Positions 1 to 7,451 are shown, counted from the stretch's first letter. The stretch is DNA of 20,193 bases from Deltaproteobacteria bacterium RBG_16_44_11 (GCA_001797845.1 MGQN01000025.1:1432-21624), one strand, 5' to 3'. Numbers and translations: made by a program. The notes: generated by a model not told the origin, from the sequence alone.

Positions 1-88
1 CAAATGCTATAGCTTGACCGATGCCCCGGCCGCCGCCGGTAACAAGGGCTATTTTACCTTTCAATGAAAATTGATTTAAATCGAACAT
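1..88 (-). CDS. Short-chain dehydrogenase/reductase, N-terminal fragment (cut by window edge)
   Basis: Only the first 29 codons are inside the window; the gene continues beyond position 1. Reading leftward from ATG at 86-88 gives a Rossmann start with the SDR cofactor motif TGGGRGIG at about residues 17-24, preceded by the usual GKIALV beta strand. A good ribosome binding site (AAGGAG) lies upstream. It is the last visible gene behind the TetR and dehydratase genes on the same strand, 117 bp after the dehydratase stop, so it may be a 3-hydroxyacyl-CoA or related alcohol dehydrogenase of the same pathway. Substrate cannot be told from this fragment. Confidence 0.85.
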   Translation of the reverse strand, partial: MFDLNQFSLKGKIALVTGGGRGIGQAIAF

Positions 89-130
89 AGTTTGAGATTC
101 TCCTTAAAGAAATAAAACATAGAACTATTC

Positions 131-169
131 CCCGCCCTGTTTCCCTTAACGAGGGATGTGCAGGGCGGG
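131..169 (-). terminator. GC-rich stem-loop between dehydratase copy 1 and the SDR gene
   Basis: Arms CCCGCCCTG (131-139) and CAGGGCGGG (161-169) are perfectly complementary, and an inner TCCCT/AGGGA pair extends the hairpin. No tight T-run follows on either strand, so this may be a partial terminator, an attenuator or an mRNA-stabilising element between two co-directional genes rather than a full stop. Confidence 0.5.
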
Positions 170-205
170 AAGTGCTTTTACTTTATGGATAATTTTTATT
201 ACCGG

Positions 206-1729
206 CTAAGCTTTCGCTTTCTTTGGTCTATTAGCCAGATTGCTCTTGGCTAAAGCTTCGCGGTCGCCGCCGCTCATACCGGCGATATATCTGACCAGCT
301 TCTTGCGGGACTCCAGATCGTACTGAGTGGTAATGGCAATTTGCTCCATAATCGGTGAACCGCCGCCATGATAAGCGCCGATATTATGTATGCCTCCCGT
401 TGCCGAGCAGAGTTGATCACCAAGTAATCTCCAGAACTGGGCCTGATCTTCAGCCGACATATTGGGATTTCGTTTAGTGTATTTGTGCAGAAGATCGCCT
501 GTCTCCTTATTCTTGAAATCTTTTTCGTGCGGGAAAGTAGCTACAACGCCGCCCGAAATATCGCAAAGAATTTCCGCTTCACGCCAGACCGCCTCACCGG
601 AGAGGCACCGGCCGACGTTACAGTAAATGGAGTGGGGAATATAAGAGCCGGGGCCATAAGGCATAAATCCAACGCCGGGAATGTAAACTTCGGGTTTGCC
701 CAGGTCGGACGCTGTATAGCCGGCTGCGTATCCTAGTTCCGTGGTCATAATGATTTCCGCCAGCTTCTCCCGGACATGGGATTCCTTGTGAATGTTGTTC
801 ACTTCAGCGGCAAGAGCAGCCAATCCCATAATGATATCGCCGATAGCCGGTTTACATCCGGAGTAAGAATGGCGGTGGAATAACGCGAACAAGAGGGCAA
901 GTACGCCGCCGTGCTGATATTCACCGGCCAAAAAGACCCTTTCCCAAGGCACGAAACAGTTGTCGAAAATCATGTAAGAATCGGTCGAGCCGGCCACGAA
1001 ACCGCGTTTGTAAATCTCACGGGGACGGAGGTTGTGGATCGTTACGACCTGTTTTAATCCATCCCAATCGCCCGGAACGGCAAAAGCGACGGCATAGTCC
1101 TTATCTTTTTCACGCAGAGCTCTGGTGGGAACTACAAGCACTTCATCGGCAACGGAGCCCTCGGAAATATGAACTTTACAGCCCTCCACAACAATGCCGT
1201 CTTTTAATCTTTCCTTAATGCGCACATAAGCGCCGGGATTAGGTTGATCCGCCGGGCGCAGTAGTCTATCGCCCTTGACGTCGGTCTGGGCGCAGCAACC
1301 GACAAGATCTTCTTTTTGAAAGCGGGTAAGCCACTTTTTAAAATTTTCATGATATTGCGTAGCGCCTTTGTTTGCCTTATCCGCTTCGAAAGAAACATTG
1401 TAAACGGCGTTGGTCGCGTCAATTCCCATACAGCGCTGAATGCAACCGCCGACCTTCTGGCACAGCATTCTTGTCATGTCCTGCTTGTTGTGCAGATCGG
1501 TTGTGTTCTGATGAATGTGGTTAAAACGGTTAATTCGCTCACCGGTGAGATGAGAAATCGCCGTCATCAATTCCTGATTCTCCGGCTTGGCCGCTTCATC
1601 ATAAGTTGTACCCATGACGTTAAGGCAATCCATTTGAAGTTCATCCGTCCTGTCAATCAATTGTCCGTCGTAGTAAAGATTCCGCTTCATCTTGGACAGA
1701 CCTTTAATATAATCTTGCTTGGTTCTCAT
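206..1729 (-). CDS. 4-hydroxybutyryl-CoA dehydratase family protein, diverged copy 1
   Basis: A 507-residue protein of the AbfD family, which uses FAD and a [4Fe-4S] cluster to dehydrate 4-hydroxybutyryl-CoA through a ketyl radical and is typically oxygen-sensitive. All four cluster ligands are present: C96 and C100 (CIQRC), H285 and C292 (HRHSYSGCK), with the adjacent Y289 and K293. However, other residues known from the Clostridium aminobutyricum enzyme are changed by alignment to the two other copies: the E257 equivalent is D250, the T190 equivalent is S189, the E455 equivalent is G451 and the A460 equivalent is G456. There is also about an 11-residue Gly/Pro/Tyr-rich insertion near 344-370 and a basic C-terminal tail. 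The start is backed by AAAGGAG upstream. It lies 32 bp behind tetR, probably co-transcribed. Family is certain; substrate may differ from 4-hydroxybutyryl-CoA. Confidence 0.9.
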   Translation of the reverse strand: MRTKQDYIKGLSKMKRNLYYDGQLIDRTDELQMDCLNVMGTTYDEAAKPENQELMTAISHLTGERINRFNHIHQNTTDLHNKQDMTRMLCQKVGGCIQRCMGIDATNAVYNVSFEADKANKGATQYHENFKKWLTRFQKEDLVGCCAQTDVKGDRLLRPADQPNPGAYVRIKERLKDGIVVEGCKVHISEGSVADEVLVVPTRALREKDKDYAVAFAVPGDWDGLKQVVTIHNLRPREIYKRGFVAGSTDSYMIFDNCFVPWERVFLAGEYQHGGVLALLFALFHRHSYSGCKPAIGDIIMGLAALAAEVNNIHKESHVREKLAEIIMTTELGYAAGYTASDLGKPEVYIPGVGFMPYGPGSYIPHSIYCNVGRCLSGEAVWREAEILCDISGGVVATFPHEKDFKNKETGDLLHKYTKRNPNMSAEDQAQFWRLLGDQLCSATGGIHNIGAYHGGGSPIMEQIAITTQYDLESRKKLVRYIAGMSGGDREALAKSNLANRPKKAKA

Positions 1730-1761
1730 AAATGATACTCCTTTCTATTAATGTCTTATTG

Positions 1762-2499
1762 TTAATGTGTTTTTCTTGTTTGAGGAGCCTTCGCGGCGCC
1801 TTTAATCGTTTTTTTTAATATTTCCTTTGTCTGGAGGAGTTGACCAAAAACCCGGGCAGCTTCCGGTTTCAGATAAAGGGTCAATCCGGTATTCTCTTCT
1901 TTGGTTCGAATGCCATCTAAAATGATTTCGATAAAAGGATCGAGCATGTCCATGATGCTCGTCTTTCTTTTTGGCATCCCTTGCATGTGCCAATGAATAA
2001 ATAAATGTTCAATTGTGCCCATCAGCATGGAACGAATCAGATAAGCGTCCGCATCTTTTTTAAAAGTGCCGTCAGCTATTCCTTCCCTGATACAATCCAG
2101 AAGCCTGTGCGCGGAACGGCGAATCGCTGCGTGTGCGGGCGTTTGACGGAATCGCTTGTTGGACATGAGTTGAAGAAGAACAAGGGCGGAATAATGGGGA
2201 TTCGATTGATAAAGCTGAAAGTAGGAAAGCAACGTAGCCCTCATCCTTCCTTCTACGCTTTTGATGAAAGGGAGGACTTTTGACGATTGATCAAAGGTTT
2301 CATTGGATATCTTTTCGGGAATAGCGAAGAGAAGATCTTCCTTGGTGCCGAAATATTCATATATGGTGGCTTCCGAAACCCCGGCTTCTTTACTGATTTC
2401 GGTAATCGTCGCGTTCTGGAAACCCTTTTCGGCAAAGATCTGCAGGGCGGCATCCATGATCCGGTCTTTTCTCGTCTTTGCCCTGCTATGATCAGCCAT
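1762..2499 (-). CDS. TetR/AcrR-family transcriptional regulator
   Basis: A 245-residue one-component repressor type. The N-terminal helix-turn-helix spans about residues 11-55 (KDRIMDAALQIFAEKGF, then TITEISKEAGVSEATIYEYF), the standard TetR DNA-binding domain. The remaining helical part is the ligand-binding and dimer domain, with no recognisable ligand signature. The C-terminus is extended and basic. The gene is the first of a unit with dehydratase copy 1 and follows the crotonase terminator. Its promoter (-35 TTGACA at 2551-2556) is overlapped by an imperfect inverted repeat that recurs at 31-bp spacing, suggesting autoregulation. By analogy with TetR regulators of acyl-CoA catabolism the ligand may be an acyl-CoA; that is inference. 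Confidence 0.93.
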   Translation of the reverse strand: MADHSRAKTRKDRIMDAALQIFAEKGFQNATITEISKEAGVSEATIYEYFGTKEDLLFAIPEKISNETFDQSSKVLPFIKSVEGRMRATLLSYFQLYQSNPHYSALVLLQLMSNKRFRQTPAHAAIRRSAHRLLDCIREGIADGTFKKDADAYLIRSMLMGTIEHLFIHWHMQGMPKRKTSIMDMLDPFIEIILDGIRTKEENTGLTLYLKPEAARVFGQLLQTKEILKKTIKGAAKAPQTRKTH

Positions 2500-2527
2500 G
2501 AAAATATCCTTTTAACACCGTGGATAC

Positions 2528-2556
2528 ACGCTACATTATTATAGTCGCACTGTCAA
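2528..2556 (-). promoter_or_regulatory. Putative sigma-70 promoter of the tetR gene
   Basis: On the minus strand TTGACA (2551-2556) is followed by a 17-bp spacer and TAGCGT (2528-2533). The -35 box is perfect, the -10 box weak (3 of 6). The first operator-like repeat (2541-2555) overlaps the -35 box and the spacer. Confidence 0.5.
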
Positions 2557-2610
2557 GTTTTATTTTATTTCATAGTCGTACTATGATATTTTACAAATAT
2601 CTATAGTCAT
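2540..2610. promoter_or_regulatory. Three ATAGTC motifs at exact 31-bp spacing, probable TetR operator array
   Basis: ATAGTC occurs at 2541, 2572 and 2603. The middle copy lies in a perfect inverted repeat, CATAGT-CGT-ACTATG (2571-2585). The first copy is an imperfect version (ATAGTCGCACTGT) and the third a half-site. The 31-bp period is three DNA turns, so bound dimers would sit on one face. The array lies between the crotonase terminator and the tetR start. Binding by the neighbouring TetR protein is inferred from position. Confidence 0.55.
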
Positions 2611-2637
2611 AAAAGAAAAAAGGCTGTTTTCGCAACC
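2611..2637 (-). terminator. Intrinsic terminator after the crotonase gene
   Basis: On the minus strand a short stem GGTTG/CAGCC with loop CGAAAA (2622-2637) is followed at once by a T-rich run (TTTTTTCTTTT, 2611-2621). It lies 30 bp behind the crotonase stop and separates that unit from the tetR unit. Confidence 0.65.
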
Positions 2638-2666
2638 GGATTATTCGCTGCAATATCAAGGTATTT

Positions 2667-3434
2667 CTATTTCTTTTTCATTGCTGCGAGCTTTGCCTGA
2701 AGTACATCGATTCTCTGATGATTATCTGGTGAACCGATATAGCTTCTAAAAAGCCATTCTTGCAGGCGCATGGCTCCATCGAGGTCTTCGTTGAGTATTT
2801 TATTGGCCAGCTGCTTGGTTTCCTTGAGACAACTTCTGTCGTATGTCGCCATCTCGCGCGCGATTTCTCCTACCGGTTCTAAAAGCTTTCCTTCAGGAAA
2901 TACTTTGCTCACGTATCCCATACGCTCTGCTTCGTGGGCGTCATAAATTCTGCCGGTCAAAGCAACTTCTTTGGCGCGTCCTAAACCGATGATTCTCCAG
3001 AGCGGATCCATAATCGGTGTGAGAGAAAGAACAATTTCTCTCTGTCCGAATTTCGCTCGCTCGGAAGCGTAACGAATATCGCACATCATGGTCAGATCAA
3101 AGCCTCCGGCAATGGCCGCGCCTCCCACTGCGCAGATAACCGGCTGTTCACAAAATAAAATTGCGCGATATGCCCGGTGGAAAAGAGCCGTATATGCTTC
3201 ATTGGATGCTTTCTCCAGTTTTCTTATTTCGTTGAGGTCGAAGCCCGCGGAAAAATACTTTTCTCCGCCGGTAAAAACAATTACATTTACGTCATCTCTC
3301 ACACTAAGCTCGGTAAATAATTTTTCCACTTCTTCCAATACATCCGGCGCGAGAGCATTGCCTTTATCCGGCCGATTGATTGTGACGGTCGCAACTTTCG
3401 CCTCCACGGAAAGCAATAAATATTTCAATTCCAT
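2667..3434 (-). CDS. Enoyl-CoA hydratase/isomerase (crotonase) family protein
   Basis: A 255-residue crotonase-fold protein, normal length for the family. Seen: an oxyanion-hole segment FSAGFDL (61-67), the second one GGAAIAGGFDL (104-114), and CDIRYASERAKFGQRE (118-133). Compared with rat mitochondrial enoyl-CoA hydratase, the catalytic Glu164 is kept as E133 but Glu144 is Asp (D113). The usual PGxGGTQRL stretch is replaced by LTPIMDPLW. This could tune it to hydration or isomerisation of an unusual acyl-CoA. The gene follows dehydratase copy 2 by 38 bp, so it probably takes the crotonyl-CoA-like product to a 3-hydroxyacyl-CoA. Start supported by AAGGGGG about 12 nt upstream. Confidence 0.9.
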   Translation of the reverse strand: MELKYLLLSVEAKVATVTINRPDKGNALAPDVLEEVEKLFTELSVRDDVNVIVFTGGEKYFSAGFDLNEIRKLEKASNEAYTALFHRAYRAILFCEQPVICAVGGAAIAGGFDLTMMCDIRYASERAKFGQREIVLSLTPIMDPLWRIIGLGRAKEVALTGRIYDAHEAERMGYVSKVFPEGKLLEPVGEIAREMATYDRSCLKETKQLANKILNEDLDGAMRLQEWLFRSYIGSPDNHQRIDVLQAKLAAMKKK

Positions 3435-3472
3435 ATAGTCACCATTTCCCCCTTCTAATTTAATGAAGCTGT

Positions 3473-4912
3473 TTATTTATCTATTTTAGCCAAATTTTTT
3501 GCCAGTTGCATTTTTTGCGGCAGATTGGCCAGCCGTTGATACATGACTCTTTGGCTCTGAGGCGAGCCCGCGCCGTGCATGCTTTCGATAAGGCATGTTC
3601 CGCCGGTCATATTTTCGATAAGCCTCAATACCTTCATTCTGGCCTCAGCAGATACGCCTTTGATTCCGGCCATATATTTATTTACATATTTCCCGATTTT
3701 CTCGCTTCTCAGATCTTTGTCAAAGGGAAGTGTGGCCATGATGCCCCCTGCGATATCATGGGCGAGGCGAGATATTTCATAAATATTTCTGGTAATATTG
3801 TGTTTGGCGCAGTTGGCCAAAAGAGGATCAGGATAGTAGGCTCCGCTTTTTGTCTTCGAACCCATTGCGGAACAGGCCAGCGATGAGGAATAGACGGTTT
3901 CGACCAGATGAATCATTTCAATGAGCTTATCTTTAATATGAGAAGCGTTCAGAGTACCCTGATACTGAGCCGCAAGTGCGGTCGCTCCGATAATGATATC
4001 GGATACCCCTCCTTTGCACCCGCCGTAATTCTGCCGGTGCAAGGTGGCGAAGCGCTCTACCAGAAGGCCGGTAAATTCTATCTCGCCGCACATGAAAACC
4101 CTTTCCCAGGGAATAAATACGTCCTCAAAAACAACCAGTGCTTCACCACCCACCACGCCGAATTCAGTATTGCCGGCATCGATGCCCTTTTCAAATTTTC
4201 TCTCTTCATTGGTCTGCCGTCCGAATATTAGCGTGATACCTTTAGTGTTCAAAGGAATCGCCGCCGCCACGGCATAGGCCTCGTCGTCTTTTTCCATATT
4301 CTGTGTCGGCATGATGATAATCTCATGGCTATTGACAGCGCCGGTTTGATGAGCTTTGGCGCCGCGAATCACAATGCCGTCTTTTCTTTTTTCTACTACT
4401 CTCGTAAAAACATCGGGGTCATCCTGTTCATGCGGACGTTTGGATCTGTCCCCCTTCGGGTCGGTCATTCCTCCCGCGACTATTAAATTTTCTGCCTGAA
4501 TCATTTTCAGATATTCGGTGAAGCGCTGAAAATAACTGGTGCCGTGAGCTTCATCAATTTCATAGGTCGTCATATACAGCGCGTTCATGGCATCAAAACC
4601 GACACAGCGTTGAAAACAGCTTCCCGTTTCATGGGAAATAAGCCGCAGTAACTGGACTTTTTTAATCAAATCGTCTACAGATTGATGAATATGAGTGAAG
4701 CGGTTGATTTTCTTGCCCGTCAAATGGCTGGTCGCAGTAAGCAGGTCTTCGTGCTCGGGCATCAGGGCCAGTTCGTAAGTTTTGGCCGCGGCGTTGATAT
4801 GAGGAATAAATCCCGGGTGAGTCGTAATATCTTCAACATGTTCCCCGTTATAATAAACATTTAATTTCTGGCGTTTAAGGCTTTGGATATAATCTTGTTT
4901 TGTTTTAATCAT
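3473..4912 (-). CDS. abfD: 4-hydroxybutyryl-CoA dehydratase family, copy 2
   Basis: A 479-residue AbfD-family protein (FAD plus [4Fe-4S], homotetrameric in known members; 4-hydroxybutyryl-CoA to crotonyl-CoA, also vinylacetyl-CoA isomerisation). Key residues fall at nearly the same numbers as in the Clostridium enzyme: C99, Q101, C103, T190, E257, H292, Y296, C299 and K300; the E455 and A460 equivalents are E443 and A448 (ESMHGAGSPQ). The full catalytic set is therefore present. Start supported by AGGGGG upstream. It sits between a small Cys-rich protein (81 bp upstream) and the crotonase (38 bp downstream), probably one transcript. The exact 4-hydroxyacyl-CoA substrate is not proven by sequence. 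Confidence 0.93.
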   Translation of the reverse strand: MIKTKQDYIQSLKRQKLNVYYNGEHVEDITTHPGFIPHINAAAKTYELALMPEHEDLLTATSHLTGKKINRFTHIHQSVDDLIKKVQLLRLISHETGSCFQRCVGFDAMNALYMTTYEIDEAHGTSYFQRFTEYLKMIQAENLIVAGGMTDPKGDRSKRPHEQDDPDVFTRVVEKRKDGIVIRGAKAHQTGAVNSHEIIIMPTQNMEKDDEAYAVAAAIPLNTKGITLIFGRQTNEERKFEKGIDAGNTEFGVVGGEALVVFEDVFIPWERVFMCGEIEFTGLLVERFATLHRQNYGGCKGGVSDIIIGATALAAQYQGTLNASHIKDKLIEMIHLVETVYSSSLACSAMGSKTKSGAYYPDPLLANCAKHNITRNIYEISRLAHDIAGGIMATLPFDKDLRSEKIGKYVNKYMAGIKGVSAEARMKVLRLIENMTGGTCLIESMHGAGSPQSQRVMYQRLANLPQKMQLAKNLAKIDK

Positions 4913-4954
4913 ATTTTCCCCCTGAATTTTTTTTAAGGCGGTAACTTGACAGAA

Positions 4955-4980
4955 GCGCAGCCAGCAAATCAGGCTTGCGC
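4955..4980 (-). other. Intercistronic stem-loop between the Cys-rich gene and dehydratase copy 2
   Basis: GCGCAGCC (4955-4962) pairs with GGCTTGCGC (4972-4980) with one bulged base and a 9-nt loop. No T-run follows on the minus strand, so it is more likely an mRNA processing or stability hairpin than a terminator. Confidence 0.4.
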
Positions 4981-4993
4981 GGTCAAAGCATTA

Positions 4994-5299
4994 TTACTTC
5001 AAGACAAAAATTTTTTTCACAATAACACCGGCCATCTTCTCTTCAGTAATATTTTCCAGATCAACAGAATTGCCGGCCACAAAAATCCATTGACGGGCCA
5101 TGTTTCTAATTTCCGGTTTTTCCACGCAAGCAGTTAAACATCCACAAACAAGGATACCTATGTCCCATGGATTAGAGGATGACTCTGTGGTCAAGCTATA
5201 TTCGGGTGGCAGAGCTTTCTCAATTTCGCAAACCAACTTTGCTCTATCGATGAGAGGGTTACAGCCGCCGCAGTATTTTATGCCTATACCAACTTGCAT
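4994..5299 (-). CDS. Small Cys-rich protein of unknown function
   Basis: A 101-residue soluble protein with no signal peptide or membrane segment. It has six cysteines: a CxxC in YCGGCNP (C10, C13), C24, and a CxCxxxC group in VCGCLTAC (C52, C54, C58). The arrangement suggests a metal or Fe-S centre or a thiol redox role, but I do not recognise a named family with confidence. It is 81 bp upstream of dehydratase copy 2 on the same strand, so it could serve as electron carrier, activator or cluster-maturation partner for the radical dehydratases; this is inference from context. The start at 5297-5299 has AAAGGT upstream; an out-of-frame ATG lies 4 nt earlier. Confidence 0.75.
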   Translation of the reverse strand: MQVGIGIKYCGGCNPLIDRAKLVCEIEKALPPEYSLTTESSSNPWDIGILVCGCLTACVEKPEIRNMARQWIFVAGNSVDLENITEEKMAGVIVKKIFVLK

Positions 5300-5382
5300 T
5301 CATTTGTCTACCTTTGTTGGCTATGTCATCGGCTCCTCGACGTATAAACAATACGCCTGCGTCGCCTCTTCCTTGCCGCCGC

Positions 5383-5428
5383 GGTATACTTTTGACTGCA
5401 AATCGGTATAATACACCAATAATATACC
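5383..5428. promoter_or_regulatory. GGTATA repeats and inverted repeat upstream of the Cys-rich gene
   Basis: GGTATA occurs at 5383-5388 and 5405-5410 (22 bp apart) and in inverted form (TATACC) at 5423-5428, giving a 6-bp-arm inverted repeat with a 12-bp spacer. A second small dyad CGTAT/ATACG lies at 5341-5355. This 166-bp gap between the Cys-rich gene and dehydratase copy 3 may hold the promoter of the downstream unit; no clear -35/-10 pair was found. Confidence 0.3.
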
Positions 5429-5465
5429 ACGTAGCCTGAATAAATTACTTTAAAATCAAAGCCGG

Positions 5466-6917
5466 TTAATCCTTGATTCCGGCAATTTCTTTCGCCAGTC
5501 TCTTTTTTTGTTCCAGATTACCCTGCCGGGAAATCATGATGCGCTGCGCCTGAGGAGAGCCCGCGCCGTGCATGGACTCCGTGCGATAACCAACTGCGGC
5601 CGTGCCCAACGTGATATTTTCCACCAACCTCAAAACCCGGCAGCGATTTTCCGTAGGCACCGAAGCTATTCCTTTAAAATATTTTTCGACGATCTTGCCG
5701 ATTTCCGGGTGGCGCAAATCTTTTTCCGAGGCCATTGTTACCATTAATCCGCCGGCGATATCTTCGGCCAGCCGGGCGATTTCATAAGGAAGCCTGGTGA
5801 CATTTTGCTTGCAGACGTTGGCCAGCAATAAGTCAATCAGGTAAGTGCCGGAAGCGGTTTTGTGCCCCTGTGCCGAGCAAGCAATACCGCAGGAGTATAG
5901 AGTTTCATTCAAATGTATCATTTCGATTAACTTGTCTTTGATGTGCGAAGCTTTGGCCGCGCCGTTATAATCGGCTGCCAGAGCCGCTGCGCCGATGAGC
6001 ACGTCGCCGACGCCGACTTTACAGCCGCCATAGCTCTGGCGGTGATAACCGGCAAAACGCTCCACCAGAAGTCCGCTAAAATCATATTCCCCGCACATAA
6101 ACACATTTTCCCAGGGAACGAACAAATTATCAAAAACCATCAATGCTTCATGGCCGCCGAACTGACGGTTGCCTACATCTATCTCACCGCCTTCCAGTTT
6201 TCTGGTATCGCAGGATTGCCGGCCGTAAATATAGGATATCCCTTCCGCGTCCGCGGGTGCGACAAAGGAAAGAGCGTAATCAGCATCATCTTTTGTCATG
6301 GCTACCGTGGGCATAACCAAAATCCAGTGGGAATTTATAGCGCCTGTTTGGTGAGCTTTTGCCCCCCGCACGACGATGCCGTCTTTTCTTTTTTCCACCA
6401 CACGCGTATAGAGATCGGGATCAGCCTGCTTACCGGGCGGCAGGCCGCGGTCGCCTTTAGGGTCGGTCATTGCGCCGTCCACAGTAAAATCTTGCCCCTG
6501 CACCATCTTCAGAAATTTGTTAAAACGCTCATGATATTTGGTGCCGAGTTTTTGATCCATTTCAAATGTTACGCTATCCACGGCGTTGATGGCGTCCATT
6601 CCGACGCATCGTTGAAAACACGACGCTGTTTTTTGTCCCAGCAAGCGCTGCATTTTAACTTTTTTAACAAGGTCCTCGGTGCTTTGGTGCAGATTGCAAA
6701 ACCGGTTAATTTTTTGACCCGTCAGATGCGATTTTACCGTCATCAAATCCTCGTGTTCCGGTTTTTGAGCCAGTGCGTAAGTCATTTTTACGGAATTCAT
6801 TGAAGGTCGAATAATGGGATTATCCACAGGATTTTTTACCAGCTCGCCCATCAAATAAACCTTAAATTTCATTTTGCGCAAACTATCTTCATATTGTTCA
6901 GCAGTTTTCAACGCCAT
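5466..6917 (-). CDS. abfD: 4-hydroxybutyryl-CoA dehydratase family, copy 3
   Basis: An AbfD-family protein of 483 residues from the ATG at 6915-6917. An upstream in-frame TTG (6935) would add six residues, but it lies beside the strong GAGGAGG ribosome binding site (6927-6933), so the ATG is the real start. Cluster ligands C100, C104, H292 and C299 and catalytic T191, E257, Y296, K300, E447 and A452 (ESMHGAGSPQ) are all present. It resembles copy 2 much more than copy 1. It is the first gene of the minus-strand acyl-CoA cluster and has its own sigma-70-type promoter with a long leader. Likely dehydrates 4-hydroxybutyryl-CoA or a close homologue; the reason for two apparently complete copies is unknown. 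Confidence 0.93.
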   Translation of the reverse strand: MALKTAEQYEDSLRKMKFKVYLMGELVKNPVDNPIIRPSMNSVKMTYALAQKPEHEDLMTVKSHLTGQKINRFCNLHQSTEDLVKKVKMQRLLGQKTASCFQRCVGMDAINAVDSVTFEMDQKLGTKYHERFNKFLKMVQGQDFTVDGAMTDPKGDRGLPPGKQADPDLYTRVVEKRKDGIVVRGAKAHQTGAINSHWILVMPTVAMTKDDADYALSFVAPADAEGISYIYGRQSCDTRKLEGGEIDVGNRQFGGHEALMVFDNLFVPWENVFMCGEYDFSGLLVERFAGYHRQSYGGCKVGVGDVLIGAAALAADYNGAAKASHIKDKLIEMIHLNETLYSCGIACSAQGHKTASGTYLIDLLLANVCKQNVTRLPYEIARLAEDIAGGLMVTMASEKDLRHPEIGKIVEKYFKGIASVPTENRCRVLRLVENITLGTAAVGYRTESMHGAGSPQAQRIMISRQGNLEQKKRLAKEIAGIKD

Positions 6918-6959
6918 TACTTGATGCCTCCTCAAAATTTGTATTAATAGGATTTTCTA

Positions 6960-7014
6960 ATTGAATCAGCATTGTTTAGTCCAAGATAACACGATATTAA
7001 CAATATGATTCAAT
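6960..7014 (-). promoter_or_regulatory. Long inverted repeat in the leader of dehydratase copy 3
   Basis: ATTGAATCAGCATTGTT (6960-6976) and AACAATATGATTCAAT (6999-7014) are inverse complements apart from a small internal mismatch, with a 22-nt loop. The repeat lies between the -10 box and the start codon, so it would form a leader hairpin in the mRNA or be an operator just downstream of the promoter. Confidence 0.5.
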
Positions 7015-7029
7015 CGGCAATTCTAATTT

Positions 7030-7058
7030 ACTTTAGGCATGAGAAGAAAAATTGTCAA
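7030..7058 (-). promoter_or_regulatory. Sigma-70-type promoter for dehydratase copy 3
   Basis: On the minus strand TTGACA (7053-7058), 17-bp spacer, TAAAGT (7030-7035). The -35 box is perfect and the -10 box matches 4 of 6. It predicts a leader of about 105 nt. Confidence 0.65.
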
Positions 7059-7100
7059 ATTAATTTCATTCAGAACGTATAACATCCGCAATTTATGGAC

Positions 7101-7451
7101 TTAGTCACCCTCCGGCAAGGGGCAAGACTTGACGAAGTCAGCCAGTTGTTTTTCGCTTAAACCCACGCCCGGTTCTCCGTCCAGGCGTTTAGTGACTTTT
7201 CCTTTCTCGAAAAAGAGAACCGTGGGGAAAATATCTACGGAAAATTTATCCCCGATGCTTTCCTCGTCATCTTGAACGCGTAAAAAAAGCCGCCGCTCTA
7301 CCTGGGCATACTGCTCGAAGATAGGCAAAAAACTTTTACAAAAAGGGCACCAGGAAGCGTAAACAAGGGCGATGAGCCTATCTTTGGTGTTCAATATTTT
7401 ATCCAGATCATGTTCATTATCAATCAGAACACATTTGTCATCTGAATTCAT
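7101..7451 (-). CDS. Thioredoxin-family protein
   Basis: A 116-residue cytoplasmic thioredoxin-fold protein. The active site is WCPFC (W34, C35, C38) instead of the classical WCGPC, and the cis-proline loop is at P76 (IFPT). Both cysteines remain, so it should be redox active, probably as a thiol-disulfide reductant; Pro-Phe between the cysteines would shift its potential relative to standard thioredoxin. AAAGGAG precedes the start. It follows an SDR gene by 164 bp on the same strand and precedes the promoter of dehydratase copy 3. A role in protecting the oxygen-sensitive dehydratases is possible but not shown. Confidence 0.9.
   Translation of the reverse strand: MNSDDKCVLIDNEHDLDKILNTKDRLIALVYASWCPFCKSFLPIFEQYAQVERRLFLRVQDDEESIGDKFSVDIFPTVLFFEKGKVTKRLDGEPGVGLSEKQLADFVKSCPLPEGD

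Noticed and set aside
5943..6803. Long plus-strand open frame (286 codons) opposite dehydratase copy 3
   Set aside because: It lies fully antisense to a well-conserved gene, has no family pattern and no ribosome site; it is a shadow of the real coding strand.
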